Of a stretch of 64,000 bases of DNA, positions 53,604 to 62,748 are shown one piece after another. This DNA comes from CAJBVG01 sp943372995. GTDB taxonomy: Bacteria > Bacteroidota > Bacteroidia > Sphingobacteriales > Sphingobacteriaceae. The DNA is taken from the NCBI GenBank assembly GCA_943372995.1, contig CALSAQ010000003.1, positions 389,130-453,129 on the forward strand, in the 5' to 3' direction. A program made the translations under genes and the position numbers. The notes below the pieces were generated by a model. That model was given only the letters and a program-made list of their open reading frames with translations, was not told where the DNA came from and did not search any database. Positions within the stretch are counted from its first letter, which is position 1; every line of letters begins with the position of its first letter.

Positions 53604-54398
53604 TTACTTATCTGTATTTCTTACTCTACTAAATTTTACTACACCTAGGTCTAATTCGTATTTTTTTCTCACTGATCCATCATCTGTTTTGGTTTCGTTT
53701 ACTGCTACCATTTCTGCTTCCGAATTTCCTGTTACTTTTTGTGCAACATAGTTCAACATATCTAACACTCCAACTTCTGTTTTTGAACCTTTATTTGCTG
53801 CTACACTTGGAGAAGGTGCTGGAACTGGTTTCACTATAGCTGGTCTTTTTATTTCTGTTTCAGTTATAGGATTCGAATTATTCAATTCTGCTTTCTCTTC
53901 TATCTTTTTCAAAAGCTCAATCGCGTCTTTTTCATCTTGAGTGCGATCTTCTCTTTTTACTTTAGTTTCAGTGACGATTCCTTTTTTAATATTTTTTGAA
54001 GAACGAGTAGATCGACTTTTGATCTCAACTACATCTACTAGACGACGCTCTTCTGAATTCGGTTGCATCGGTTTTGAAATTTTTTCAGTTTTTTCTTCAT
54101 CTTTTTTTACAGAATCACTAGAACCTTCTATTTTATTAGTATTTGCAAGGTTTACATTATTTTTTGTAGCATCTTCGTTACCGAAAAATCCAAACTGAAA
54201 CAAACCTACAGTACATAATATAATCACCGAAGCTGCAATAGATAATCTAGCGGTCCAGTTAATAACCACTCCTTTTTTCTTTTTGTCTAATTCTCTTTCG
54301 ATACCAGCCCATACCTGCGATGAGGGTTCCATTTCGAAACCTTCAAAGGCATCTTTAAATTGTTGGTCTAGTTCGTTATTTTTATCTGAGTGCTTCAT
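53604..54398 (-). CDS. Single-pass membrane protein, candidate anti-sigma factor
   Basis: This 264-residue protein has a cytoplasmic N-terminus with FEGFEMEPSSQVWAGIERELD, one membrane helix (about 50-70) and a long charged periplasmic part rich in Lys and Glu. The PSSQVWAGIE pattern is common in Bacteroidota proteins encoded next to ECF sigma genes. Its start overlaps the sigma gene end by 17 bp, so the two are co-translated. Confidence 0.75.
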   Translation of the reverse strand: MKHSDKNNELDQQFKDAFEGFEMEPSSQVWAGIERELDKKKKGVVINWTARLSIAASVIILCTVGLFQFGFFGNEDATKNNVNLANTNKIEGSSDSVKKDEEKTEKISKPMQPNSEERRLVDVVEIKSRSTRSSKNIKKGIVTETKVKREDRTQDEKDAIELLKKIEEKAELNNSNPITETEIKRPAIVKPVPAPSPSVAANKGSKTEVGVLDMLNYVAQKVTGNSEAEMVAVNETKTDDGSVRKKYELDLGVVKFSRVRNTDK

Positions 54399-54954
54399 TG
54401 TGTTTGCCCTCCATTTTTATAATATTTTCTTGCAAAATTGCTCTAGCTCTCGCTAGTTGAGATTTCGATGTCCCTTCACTAATTCCTAACTCTTGCGCTA
54501 TCTCTTTATGTGAAAACCCTTCTATCGCATACATGTTAAATATTACCCTGTATCCTGGAGAAAGATTCCTTATTAATTGTAAAAGATCATTCATGTTCAT
54601 TCTCGACAATTGATTTTCTTGTACTGGGCTCTCTGGAGCATGATCCAAATCTACTACTGGAAACATTCTCGCATTTTTACGGTAAAACTCAATAGAAGTA
54701 TTTACCATGATTCTTCTTACCCAGCCCTCAAATGCCCCATCACCTTTATAATCTTTTAACTTTTCAAAGACCTTCACAAATCCCACCTGTAACATGTCTT
54801 CCGCTTCAAAATTGTCTTTTGCATACCTCGCACATACCACCAACATTTTCGACGCAAACTGTTTGTAAAGCAACTCTTGGGTTTTCCTGTTCCCTTGTTT
54901 ACTTCCCTCTATTAACTCTTCGAGGCTCAGCTTATGTCCCAATTTTAAGCTCAT
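54382..54954 (-). CDS. ECF-family RNA polymerase sigma factor
   Basis: This 190-residue sigma factor has region 2 (about 25-95: ARYAKDNFEAEDMLQVGFVKVFEKL, FEGWVRRIMVNTSIEFYR) and region 4 (about 130-180: LSPGYRVIFNMYAIEGFSHKEIAQELGISEGTSKSQLARAR). It probably controls the downstream membrane protein and beta-barrel genes in response to an envelope signal. Confidence 0.9.
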   Translation of the reverse strand: MSLKLGHKLSLEELIEGSKQGNRKTQELLYKQFASKMLVVCARYAKDNFEAEDMLQVGFVKVFEKLKDYKGDGAFEGWVRRIMVNTSIEFYRKNARMFPVVDLDHAPESPVQENQLSRMNMNDLLQLIRNLSPGYRVIFNMYAIEGFSHKEIAQELGISEGTSKSQLARARAILQENIIKMEGKHNEALR

Positions 54955-55060
54955 TTTACTTCAAGATGATTGTTTTGTGGTTTTGGTTGCAAGTAAGATA
55001 CATTATTTTATAGTTTTAACGTAACTGCCTAATAATCAGATAGTATTTTTTTATTTTTTT

Positions 55061-55092
55061 TCTCAATTCTCATATCTCAATTCTCACATCTA
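55061..55092. repeat. Array of TCTCAAT/TCTCATA/TCTCACA heptamers
   Basis: Four tandem 7-bp words beginning TCTCA lie in the spacer between the divergent sigma-factor and mutase genes, directly upstream of the mutase -7 box. This array is not next to a stop codon. Confidence 0.75.
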
Positions 55093-55100
55093 TTTTTTGC

Positions 55101-55108
55101 TATTTTTG
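55101..55108 (+). promoter_or_regulatory. Predicted -7 element of the fused mutase gene
   Basis: TATTTTTG fits TAnnTTTG and lies 33 bases before the ATG at 55142. Confidence 0.5.
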
Positions 55109-55141
55109 TTTGATTATTGCTCAAATTGTACATATACAAAT

Positions 55142-58100
55142 ATGGATACTATAGAAGTCTACAAACCAAGCCACAAAATTCGTTTCGTTACCGCTGCCTC
55201 ATTATTCGACGGTCATGATGCCACTATAAATATTATGAGAAGGATACTACAAGCTTCTGGAGCTGAGGTGATTCACCTTGGGCATAATAGGTCTGTAGAT
55301 GAGGTAGTAAACTGTGCCATACAAGAAGATGTGCAAGGAATTGCCATGACTTCCTATCAAGGTGGCCATAATGAGTACTTTAAATACATGTACGACCTTT
55401 TAAAAGAAAAGGGTGCCGGACATATCAAAATATTTGCTGGAGGTGGTGGAGTAATCCTTCCTTCTGAGATTGAAGATTTACAAGCTTACGGTATTGCAAG
55501 AATCTATTCGCCCGACGATGGTCGTACCATGGGCTTACAAGGCATGATTAACGACATGCTTGTACAATGCGACTTCCCTACTAAGAGTTCTCTTAATGGG
55601 GAGCTAAAACAAATTGTTCATAAAGACCCTGCAAAAATTGCTCATGCCATCACTGTTGCCGAAAATCTTCCTGCAGAAGCTGAGAAATTTTTGGAAGAGG
55701 TGAAAAAAATGATTGGCAACAAACGTATTCCTGTGCTCGGGATTACTGGTACAGGTGGTGCTGGAAAGTCGTCGCTAGTAGATGAACTTGTTCGTAGGTA
55801 TATTAACGACTTCGAAAACAAAAGCATTGCCATCATTTCCGTAGACCCATCTAAAAGAAAAACTGGCGGTGCATTATTAGGTGACCGTATCCGTATGAAT
55901 GCCATTAATAACCCTCGAGTTTATATGCGTTCATTGGCTACTCGTCAGGCTAATTTAGCTCTATCAAAATACGTACAAGAAGCTATCGACATTTGTAAAG
56001 CGGCTGCATACGATTTAATTATAGTAGAAACTTCGGGTATCGGACAATCGGATACTGAAATTACAGAGCATTGTGACGTTTCCTTATATGTAATGACTCC
56101 AGAATTTGGAGCAGCAACTCAATTGGAGAAGATAGACATGCTCGACTTTGCCGATTTAGTGGCAATAAATAAATTTGATAAGCGAGGAGCATTAGATGCA
56201 ATTAGAGATGTAAAAAAACAATACAAGAGAAATCATCAGAAATTTAATTTAGCTGATGAAGATGTTCCTGTATTTGGTACGATGGCTTCTCAGTTTAACG
56301 ACCCTGGAATGAATGCATTGTATAGTGCATTAATGAAAAAACTTACAGAGAAAACTGGAATCGAATTTAACTCTCACCTAAATTTACATCAAGGTACTTC
56401 AGAAAAAGTATACATCATTCCTCCTGATAGAACTCGCTATTTAGCTGAGATTGTTGAAGCGAATCACGAATATAAATCGTGGGTAAAAGAACAAGCGGCT
56501 ATTGCTCAAAAAATGTTTCAGTTAAAAGGTACCATCGATATTCTTGAGAAAGAAAAGAAAGAAGATGGTGTACAAACCTTGAAAGAATTATACAACCACT
56601 ACGAAGAAATTCTTCACCACGAATGCCGACGACTACTTAAAGAATGGCCAGAAACATTCAGAAAATACCAAGAAGATTTCTTTGTATATAAGGTTAGAGA
56701 TAAAGAAATTAAACAACAACTTTATTACGAGAGTTTATCGAAGCTACGTATTCCAAAAATTTCATTACCAAAATATGAAGCTTGGGGAGATATTTTAACA
56801 TGGCTTCTAACCGAAAATCTTCCAGGTGAGTTCCCTTACGCATCAGGAGTATTCCCATTAAAACGCGAAGGTGAAGATCCTACACGTATGTTTGCTGGAG
56901 AAGGCGGACCTGAACGTACCAACAAACGTTTTCATTACGTTTCTCTTGGTCAACCTGCACACCGTTTATCTACGGCATTCGACTCTGTCACTTTATACGG
57001 AGAAGATCCACATGTTCGTCCGGATATCTACGGAAAAATTGGAAACTCGGGAGTAAGCGTTGCTACGTTAGATGATGCAAAAAAACTTTACTCTGGTTTC
57101 GATTTATGTAACCCAAGCACCTCAGTTTCGATGACCATTAATGGTCCGGCTCCAATGCTACTTGGTTTCTTTATGAATACAGCTATTGATCAACAATGCG
57201 AGATATACATTAAGAAAAACGGACTAGAGGCAGAAGTAAACAAGAAAATAGAAGAAATATATAAACAAAAAGGAATTGCTCGTCCGAGCTACCAAGGTAA
57301 TTTACCCGAAGGCAATAACGGCTTAGGACTAATGTTATTAGGTGTGACAGGCGATCAGGTTTTACCGAAAGATGTTTATGAACAAATTAAAGCTTATGCT
57401 ATTTCAACGGTAAGAGGAACAGTACAAGCTGATATTTTAAAAGAAGACCAAGCGCAAAACACTTGCATCTTCTCTACTGAATTTGCTTTACGAATGATGG
57501 GCGATATTCAACAATATTTTATCAACGAAAAAGTTCGTAATTTTTATTCGGTATCTATTTCTGGTTATCACATTGCAGAAGCAGGTGCGAATCCGATTTC
57601 ACAATTAGCATTTACCTTAAGTAACGGATTTACATTTGTAGAATATTACTTGAGTAGAGGAATGCACATCGATGATTTTGCACCGAACCTATCGTTCTTC
57701 TTCTCTAATGGTATCGACCCTGAATATTCGGTGATTGGTAGAGTATCACGTAGAATTTGGGCAAAAGCGATCAAGTATAAATACAAAGGAAATGATCGTT
57801 CTCAGAAATTGAAATACCATATTCAAACTTCAGGACGATCGTTACACGCACAAGAAATCGACTTCAACGATATTCGTACTACCCTACAAGCATTATATGC
57901 TATTTACGATAATTGCAACTCTTTACATACTAATGCATACGACGAAGCGATTACTACACCAACAGAAGAGTCGGTGCGTAGAGCAATGGCTATACAGTTA
58001 ATTATCAATAGAGAGTTAGGATTAGCGAAAAACGAAAACCCATTACAAGGATCATTCATAATCGAAGAGCTTACAGATTTAGTAGAGGAAGCGGTACTAG

Positions 58101-58513
58101 CAGAGTTCAAACGTATCTCCGATCGAGGTGGAGTATTGGGAGCTATGGAAACAATGTATCAAAGAGGTAAAATTCAAGAAGAATCTTTATACTACGAAAC
58201 CCTTAAACATAATGGAGAATATCCAATTGTTGGGGTAAATACTTTCTTAAACAAAAAAGGATCACCAACTATCGTTCCTTCGGAAGTTATTAGAGCAACT
58301 GAAGAAGAAAAACAATATCAAATTTCGGCCTTGAAAGCTTTCCAAGATAGGAATGCAGATCGTGCTAATCAGGTATTGGTAGATTTACAAAAAGCTGCTG
58401 TACAAAATAAAAACATCTTCGAGCAATTGATGGAGGTTACTAAAGTATGTTCATTAGGTCAGATTTCTAATGCACTTTATAAAGTTGGTGGGCAGTATAG
58501 GAGAAATATGTAG
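55142..58513 (+). CDS. icmF: Fused acyl-CoA mutase (IcmF type): B12-binding, MeaB-like GTPase and mutase domains
   Basis: This 1123-residue cytoplasmic protein starts at ATG 55142. The N-terminal B12-binding domain (about 10-145) has the cobalamin motif DGHDAT and a glycine stretch FAGGGG. The central G-protein chaperone (about 190-420) has the P-loop GTGGAGKSS near 205 and the base-specificity segment AINKFDKRG. The C-terminal part (about 560-1123) is the mutase barrel with GEGGPERTNKRFHYVS. This order is that of IcmF, which isomerises isobutyryl-CoA and n-butyryl-CoA with a built-in reactivase. Separate methylmalonyl-CoA mutase subunits lack the fusion. Exact acyl preference cannot be told here. 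Confidence 0.9.
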   Translation: MDTIEVYKPSHKIRFVTAASLFDGHDATINIMRRILQASGAEVIHLGHNRSVDEVVNCAIQEDVQGIAMTSYQGGHNEYFKYMYDLLKEKGAGHIKIFAGGGGVILPSEIEDLQAYGIARIYSPDDGRTMGLQGMINDMLVQCDFPTKSSLNGELKQIVHKDPAKIAHAITVAENLPAEAEKFLEEVKKMIGNKRIPVLGITGTGGAGKSSLVDELVRRYINDFENKSIAIISVDPSKRKTGGALLGDRIRMNAINNPRVYMRSLATRQANLALSKYVQEAIDICKAAAYDLIIVETSGIGQSDTEITEHCDVSLYVMTPEFGAATQLEKIDMLDFADLVAINKFDKRGALDAIRDVKKQYKRNHQKFNLADEDVPVFGTMASQFNDPGMNALYSALMKKLTEKTGIEFNSHLNLHQGTSEKVYIIPPDRTRYLAEIVEANHEYKSWVKEQAAIAQKMFQLKGTIDILEKEKKEDGVQTLKELYNHYEEILHHECRRLLKEWPETFRKYQEDFFVYKVRDKEIKQQLYYESLSKLRIPKISLPKYEAWGDILTWLLTENLPGEFPYASGVFPLKREGEDPTRMFAGEGGPERTNKRFHYVSLGQPAHRLSTAFDSVTLYGEDPHVRPDIYGKIGNSGVSVATLDDAKKLYSGFDLCNPSTSVSMTINGPAPMLLGFFMNTAIDQQCEIYIKKNGLEAEVNKKIEEIYKQKGIARPSYQGNLPEGNNGLGLMLLGVTGDQVLPKDVYEQIKAYAISTVRGTVQADILKEDQAQNTCIFSTEFALRMMGDIQQYFINEKVRNFYSVSISGYHIAEAGANPISQLAFTLSNGFTFVEYYLSRGMHIDDFAPNLSFFFSNGIDPEYSVIGRVSRRIWAKAIKYKYKGNDRSQKLKYHIQTSGRSLHAQEIDFNDIRTTLQALYAIYDNCNSLHTNAYDEAITTPTEESVRRAMAIQLIINRELGLAKNENPLQGSFIIEELTDLVEEAVLAEFKRISDRGGVLGAMETMYQRGKIQEESLYYETLKHNGEYPIVGVNTFLNKKGSPTIVPSEVIRATEEEKQYQISALKAFQDRNADRANQVLVDLQKAAVQNKNIFEQLMEVTKVCSLGQISNALYKVGGQYRRNM

Positions 58514-58555
58514 GTTAATGGGTTAATTTGTTAATCGGATAATGTGTTAATGGAG
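58513..58555. repeat. Array of TTAATGGG/TTAATGTG words after the mutase stop
   Basis: Degenerate words built on GTTAATG follow the TAG stop of the mutase gene with no gap. The inverse words (CATTAACA) flank the other side of the next gene at 58990, so that gene sits between inverted arrays. Confidence 0.82.
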
Positions 58556-58616
58556 GGTATTCAAAAAGCTGTATAAGTGCAGTTGTAAATTCCATTTTAC
58601 TTTATCTTATTTGAAA

Positions 58617-58997
58617 ATGCGTGGAAGGGAAAAAACTACAAATCCAATTTTGGATAAAACTCTAAAGTTATCTGTACTTATTGTCCAGTTTTGTGATTTA
58701 TTAATTAAGAATAATAAAACCGAAATTGCCAAACAACTATTAAGATCAGGTACCTCGATAGGAGCAAATATACGTGAGGCTCAAAATTCAGAAAGCAATG
58801 CCGATTTTATTCATAAGTTTAAACTATCTGCAAAAGAGATCAAAGAAACAGAATACTGGTTAGATATAATAGATAAATGCTATGAATACGATACTCATAA
58901 ACTTTCTAATTTACTAGAGGAAGTAGCTAAGATCACTAATTCAATTATTACTACCATGAAGAACAGATCAAAAAATAATCGAACTCACCCCCATTAA
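58617..58997 (+). CDS. Four-helix-bundle protein (23S rRNA intervening-sequence protein family)
   Basis: This 126-residue protein has the family pattern SVLIVQFCDLLIKN, then LLRSGTSIGANIREAQNSES, then two more amphipathic helices. Members of this family occur in 23S rRNA intervening sequences and as free genes; the Avd accessory protein of diversity-generating retroelements has the same fold. No reverse transcriptase or rRNA insertion is nearby. The last residues (HPH) and the stop codon come from the flanking repeat array. Function is unknown. Confidence 0.87.
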   Translation: MRGREKTTNPILDKTLKLSVLIVQFCDLLIKNNKTEIAKQLLRSGTSIGANIREAQNSESNADFIHKFKLSAKEIKETEYWLDIIDKCYEYDTHKLSNLLEEVAKITNSIITTMKNRSKNNRTHPH

Positions 58998-59030
58998 CAC
59001 ATTATCCCATTAACACATTAACACATTATC
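58990..59030. repeat. Array of CATTAACA words at the four-helix-bundle stop
   Basis: About five copies of CCATTAACA/ACATTA words overlap the end of the gene and provide its TAA stop (58995-58997). They are inverted relative to the array at 58513 and similar to the one at 62711. Confidence 0.85.
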
Positions 59031-59051
59031 AATAAGGGTCTCCCCATTCTA

Positions 59052-59081
59052 ATAGTGTCTATTATTAAAATTTGACACTAT
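59052..59081. promoter_or_regulatory. Inverted repeat covering a start codon
   Basis: ATAGTGTC (59052-59059) and GACACTAT (59074-59081) are perfect 8-bp arms around a 14-bp AT-rich spacer. The right arm overlaps the ATG at 59080. It may be an operator or an mRNA hairpin that hides the start. Confidence 0.45.
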
Positions 59082-60462
59082 GAAAAAACTACTTACCCTT
59101 ATTTTATTAAGCATGGTAGGCTTTGGTGTATACGCTCAAACGAATAGCCTGTATATCAAGTCTATAAAAAAAGATCTCGCAAAAGCCAGTAAAGGCGTAA
59201 ACGTAAAGAAACCTCTTTACGATATTCATCAATTTAAAGGCAACGAAAAAGTTCCTGGAAAGAAAGTCCATTACGAGTGGATAGACAGCAATTGGGAATT
59301 TTATTCTAAATCGACTATTGATTATTATTCGGATGGACGTATTAAATCGGAGCTATTAACCGATTTGAGTAATAACGCCATATCGAGAATAAATTTTACA
59401 TACGACGCCTCGTTTAGAATTACAGAAATCAATTCTGAATTAGCCAATGGTTCTCAGTGGGTACCATATATTCAGTCCACCTTTGCATACAACTCACAAG
59501 GCGATTTAATAAAAAATGAAGACAAGATTTGGGTAAATACAGAATGGGTAATTATGCAAGGGCAACAATTTGATGTTGAATATGACTTAAACAATGAAAC
59601 AAAATCAATTGTAGAAAGCTATTGGAATGGATATAAATATGATTCAAGCATGAAGTATGTATCGACTTTCGATAACAATGTTTTAGTACTAGAAAGCACA
59701 TATCAATATGATGGTTTCGGAGATTTTATTCCGGTTGAACAATATGAATACTTGTATGACCAAAGTGGAATGGATACTGGTATGTTGCGTCAGTTGTGGG
59801 ACGGTAACAATTGGGTTGATAATCTATTGTATTGCGAATATCAATGGGATAGCCCAAGCAAGGAATTCATCAGCTCTGATCGTATTTATTTAAAACTAGG
59901 TAGCGACTGGAAATTATATCAACGAGAGACTTTCACAAGAGATGTATACGGAAGTTTTAGTTATTTATCAGAAGAATATCGTTCTGGGGTTTGGTATGGA
60001 GATATGAGAATAGTTCAAACTAACGATCAATACAAGTCGAGAATCTCATATGTGTATGATTTATTTTTGAATGGTTCGTGGCAATTATTATTTGAGATTG
60101 AAGAAGAATATGATTATGATTCGGAAGGAAATGTGTTAGAGCATGTTTATAAAGAGTCGGATAGTAATGGTGAACTACGCCCATTAACAAAAGATATTTA
60201 CAGTGAATATTTTTCACTCACTGGGATTACAAAGAAGAGAACAGAAAAATTATATGTATATCCGAACCCGACAAGTGATTATATCAGAGTGAAAGATGAT
60301 AAATTGATAGGTAAAGTCTATACGCTATACAATCATTTGGGGAAAGAAATTAAACATGATAAACTAGATGAAACCATGAGCATTGATGTACGCAAAATAG
60401 GAGATGGAACATATATCCTAGTAATTGACAGATACAGTGCGAAAGTGCTTATTAAGAGATAG
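59080..60462 (+). CDS. T9SS-exported repeat protein
   Basis: This 460-residue protein has a signal peptide (ending FGVYAQ) and then a series of degenerate strands with the rhythm W-x-x-x-x-x-x-Y-x-Y-D: DSNWEFYSKSTIDYYSDGR, GSQWVPYIQSTFAYNSQGD, GNNWVDNLLYCEYQWD, GSDWKLYQRETFTRDVYG and GSWQLLFEIEEEYDYDSEGN. The pattern resembles YD/RHS-like or DUF3836-type repeats. The C-terminus (about 385-460, LYVYPNPTSDYIRV, GTYILVI) is a T9SS type A sorting domain. It is probably a surface protein; function not recognised. Confidence 0.8.
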   Translation: MKKLLTLILLSMVGFGVYAQTNSLYIKSIKKDLAKASKGVNVKKPLYDIHQFKGNEKVPGKKVHYEWIDSNWEFYSKSTIDYYSDGRIKSELLTDLSNNAISRINFTYDASFRITEINSELANGSQWVPYIQSTFAYNSQGDLIKNEDKIWVNTEWVIMQGQQFDVEYDLNNETKSIVESYWNGYKYDSSMKYVSTFDNNVLVLESTYQYDGFGDFIPVEQYEYLYDQSGMDTGMLRQLWDGNNWVDNLLYCEYQWDSPSKEFISSDRIYLKLGSDWKLYQRETFTRDVYGSFSYLSEEYRSGVWYGDMRIVQTNDQYKSRISYVYDLFLNGSWQLLFEIEEEYDYDSEGNVLEHVYKESDSNGELRPLTKDIYSEYFSLTGITKKRTEKLYVYPNPTSDYIRVKDDKLIGKVYTLYNHLGKEIKHDKLDETMSIDVRKIGDGTYILVIDRYSAKVLIKR

Positions 60463-60465
60463 TAT

Positions 60466-61875
60466 TTATTTTATTATGACTTTATCTCCCTTAGCTGGAA
60501 TTTGAACATCATCAAATCCTAACTCACGGAGTTTATCAGCAAAATATTCTTGAGCCTCTATCGTGCCATGCACTAGATAGAGGCTTTTTACTTTCGATGG
60601 GTCCTGGCAGTTGAGGAACTGTATAAGCTCAGCATAATCGGCATGTGCACTATAAGAAGTAATAACTTCTACTCTTGCCTTCACATTGAACTCTCTACCA
60701 TAAATTCGTACTCTTTTATCACCATTTAATATTTTCCCTCCAATGGTATTGGGTTCGCAATATCCTACAATTAACAATGTATTATTTTCATCCTCGATAT
60801 ATTTAGTGAGGTGGTGTTTTATTCTACCTGCCTCCATCATGCCCGAAGCTGCGATGATTACCGCAGGATCTTCATCTTCATTTATTGCTTTAGATTCTTG
60901 AACACTTGGTGTATATTTTAATGTTGGAAAAGAAAAAGGATCTGGGTCTTGATCCATATATTCCAGTATATCTTCATTAAAATATTCTGTATGACGTCGC
61001 ATTATTTTTGTTGCACTGGTCGACAACGGCGAATCAACATATACTTTTACTTTGGGTAATTTTCCTTCCGTTCTCATTCTATCGAGTGCGTATACTATTT
61101 CTTGTGTTCTACCTAAACTAAATGCAGGAATAATAAGCTTCCCTCTTTGTTGAACACATGTGGTTGTAACAGCATCTAGTAGTTTCTTTTCTGCATCCTC
61201 TGTTATGTCGTGTAAACGATTACCGTAAGTACTTTCTAGTAATATGATGTCTGCTTGAGGGAAATCAGCTGGAGCCTTTAATATTCGGTCTTTGTATCTA
61301 CCGACATCTCCAGAGAAAAATATTTTTTTAATTTCTCCATTTAATTTTATTTCTAAAGTAATGCACGCACTTCCTAAAATATGTCCGGCATCGGTAAAAT
61401 AAAAAGCAATATCATCATTCCATACATATCGTTCATTTATTATAACGGAATGAAATAAGCTCATCGTTTTCTCAACGTCTTCTAATGAATACAAGGGTTT
61501 TATCGGTTTTTTCCCTTCAGCAATTCTTTTCTTATTAATATATTCAGCATCATCTTCTTGAATTCTAGCGGAGTCGGCTAACATGATACTGAGCACATCG
61601 ATAGTTGCGGCGGTTGTTAAAATCTTACCTCTAAAACCTTGTTTAACGAAATTCGGGATATTACCAGAATGATCTATATGTGCATGCGAAACTATTAATA
61701 CATCCACTTCATGTGGAGCAAAACCAAAATGACGATTTGCATCAGGGTCGGAACTCCCTTGTAATAAACCACAGTCTAATAATATTTTTGTACCATCGGG
61801 TGCGGTTACTAAATGTTTAGAACCTGTAACTTCTTGTGCAGCTCCCCAAAATTCGATTGAAATAAAATCGTACAT
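60466..61875 (-). CDS. Beta-CASP metallo-beta-lactamase-fold protein (RNA-processing type)
   Basis: This 469-residue cytoplasmic protein has the metal-binding motif SHAHIDHSG near 56, later ligands in DAGHILGSA and FFSGDVGR, the beta-CASP domain with LLESTYGNR and IPAFSLGRTQEI, and the final His motif TSYSAHADY with LVHG near the C-terminus. The layout matches CPSF73-like/YSH1-type bacterial nucleases that act on RNA ends. Its start codon is only 17 bp from that of the divergent ATP-cone gene. Confidence 0.9.
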   Translation of the reverse strand: MYDFISIEFWGAAQEVTGSKHLVTAPDGTKILLDCGLLQGSSDPDANRHFGFAPHEVDVLIVSHAHIDHSGNIPNFVKQGFRGKILTTAATIDVLSIMLADSARIQEDDAEYINKKRIAEGKKPIKPLYSLEDVEKTMSLFHSVIINERYVWNDDIAFYFTDAGHILGSACITLEIKLNGEIKKIFFSGDVGRYKDRILKAPADFPQADIILLESTYGNRLHDITEDAEKKLLDAVTTTCVQQRGKLIIPAFSLGRTQEIVYALDRMRTEGKLPKVKVYVDSPLSTSATKIMRRHTEYFNEDILEYMDQDPDPFSFPTLKYTPSVQESKAINEDEDPAVIIAASGMMEAGRIKHHLTKYIEDENNTLLIVGYCEPNTIGGKILNGDKRVRIYGREFNVKARVEVITSYSAHADYAELIQFLNCQDPSKVKSLYLVHGTIEAQEYFADKLRELGFDDVQIPAKGDKVIIK

Positions 61876-61883
61876 TAGATTTG
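61876..61883 (+). promoter_or_regulatory. Predicted -7 element of the ATP-cone nuclease gene
   Basis: TAGATTTG lies in the 17-bp gap between the two divergent start codons, nine bases before the ATG at 61893. Upstream promoter contacts would fall inside the beta-CASP gene. Confidence 0.5.
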
Positions 61884-61892
61884 AATTTGATT

Positions 61893-62714
61893 ATGAAAGA
61901 TACGCAATATTTAATTGAAAAATCATCAGGTGAAATTGCCAGATTCAATGAAGATAAATTATTAGCCTCTTTAATGAACAGTGGGGCTAGCGAAGAGATT
62001 GCTCACAAGGTATTGGCAGAAGTAAAAAAGCAGATTCGTAATGGATATTCTACTCATAAAATTTTCCGTTTAGCGTTTCGTTTACTTAAAAAATACTCAA
62101 GAAGCACAGCCTCAAAATATAAGCTCAAAGAAGGGATTATGGAGCTTGGTCCTGCTGGTTTCGCCTTCGAAAAATTCATCGCAGAATTAATGTTGGCGAA
62201 AGGATATCAAGTTGATGTTGGATCTTTTGTTAAGGGTAGATGTGTTCAGCACGAGATTGATGTAATTGCTACAAAAGGCGATACTACCATTTACATTGAG
62301 TGCAAGTACCATAATTTACTCAGCATTAAATGTGACGTAAAAATTCCACTCTACATTCGATCAAGATATAATGACATATTAGAGAAACATAACTTTGAAA
62401 ATTTCGAAGGCTGGTTAATCACTAATACAAAATTCACCGAAGATGCTTATCAATATGGTATTTGTGCAGGATTAAAATTAATTAGTTGGGATGAGCCAAA
62501 TGGTAACGGCTTAAAGACGATAATTGATGAGCAGAAATTATTTCCAATTACATGTTTAACATTAATTACTAAAGAAGAAAAAGAAATGCTCTTAAACAAA
62601 GGTATAGTATTAACTAAACAATTGCTTAAGAGCAAACATATTTTAGAATCTATAGTTCGTTCAAATCCTCGAGTACAAAACATTTTGAAAGAGGCAAACG
62701 AACTCTGCAGTTAA
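61893..62714 (+). CDS. ATP-cone domain fused to an Mrr-like PD-(D/E)xK nuclease domain
   Basis: This 273-residue protein starts at ATG 61893. An ATP-cone (about 3-85, starting YLIEKSSGEIARFNEDKL) is followed by a restriction-endonuclease-like domain: FEKFIAEL near 91, the catalytic Asp123 in HEIDVIATKGD, and Glu136-x-Lys138 in IECKYH. All core nuclease residues are present. ATP-cones sense ATP/dATP in ribonucleotide reductases and NrdR, so nuclease activity might be gated by nucleotide levels. The C-terminal 70 residues are helical. The stop codon TAA is part of a repeat array. Role (defence, repair or other) is unknown. Confidence 0.82.
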   Translation: MKDTQYLIEKSSGEIARFNEDKLLASLMNSGASEEIAHKVLAEVKKQIRNGYSTHKIFRLAFRLLKKYSRSTASKYKLKEGIMELGPAGFAFEKFIAELMLAKGYQVDVGSFVKGRCVQHEIDVIATKGDTTIYIECKYHNLLSIKCDVKIPLYIRSRYNDILEKHNFENFEGWLITNTKFTEDAYQYGICAGLKLISWDEPNGNGLKTIIDEQKLFPITCLTLITKEEKEMLLNKGIVLTKQLLKSKHILESIVRSNPRVQNILKEANELCS

Positions 62715-62748
62715 CACATTAACATATTACCACATTAACACATTAACT
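62711..62748. repeat. Array of TTAACACA words between two stop codons
   Basis: Tandem 8-bp words TTAACACA and TTAACATA run from the TAA of the ATP-cone gene to the stop of the minus-strand desaturase gene, using parts of both stop codons. On the minus strand the word reads GTTAATGT, as after the mutase gene. Confidence 0.87.

Noticed and set aside
58617..58997. Diversity-generating retroelement (Avd-like protein)
   Set aside because: The fold family fits, but there is no reverse transcriptase, template repeat or variable repeat nearby.
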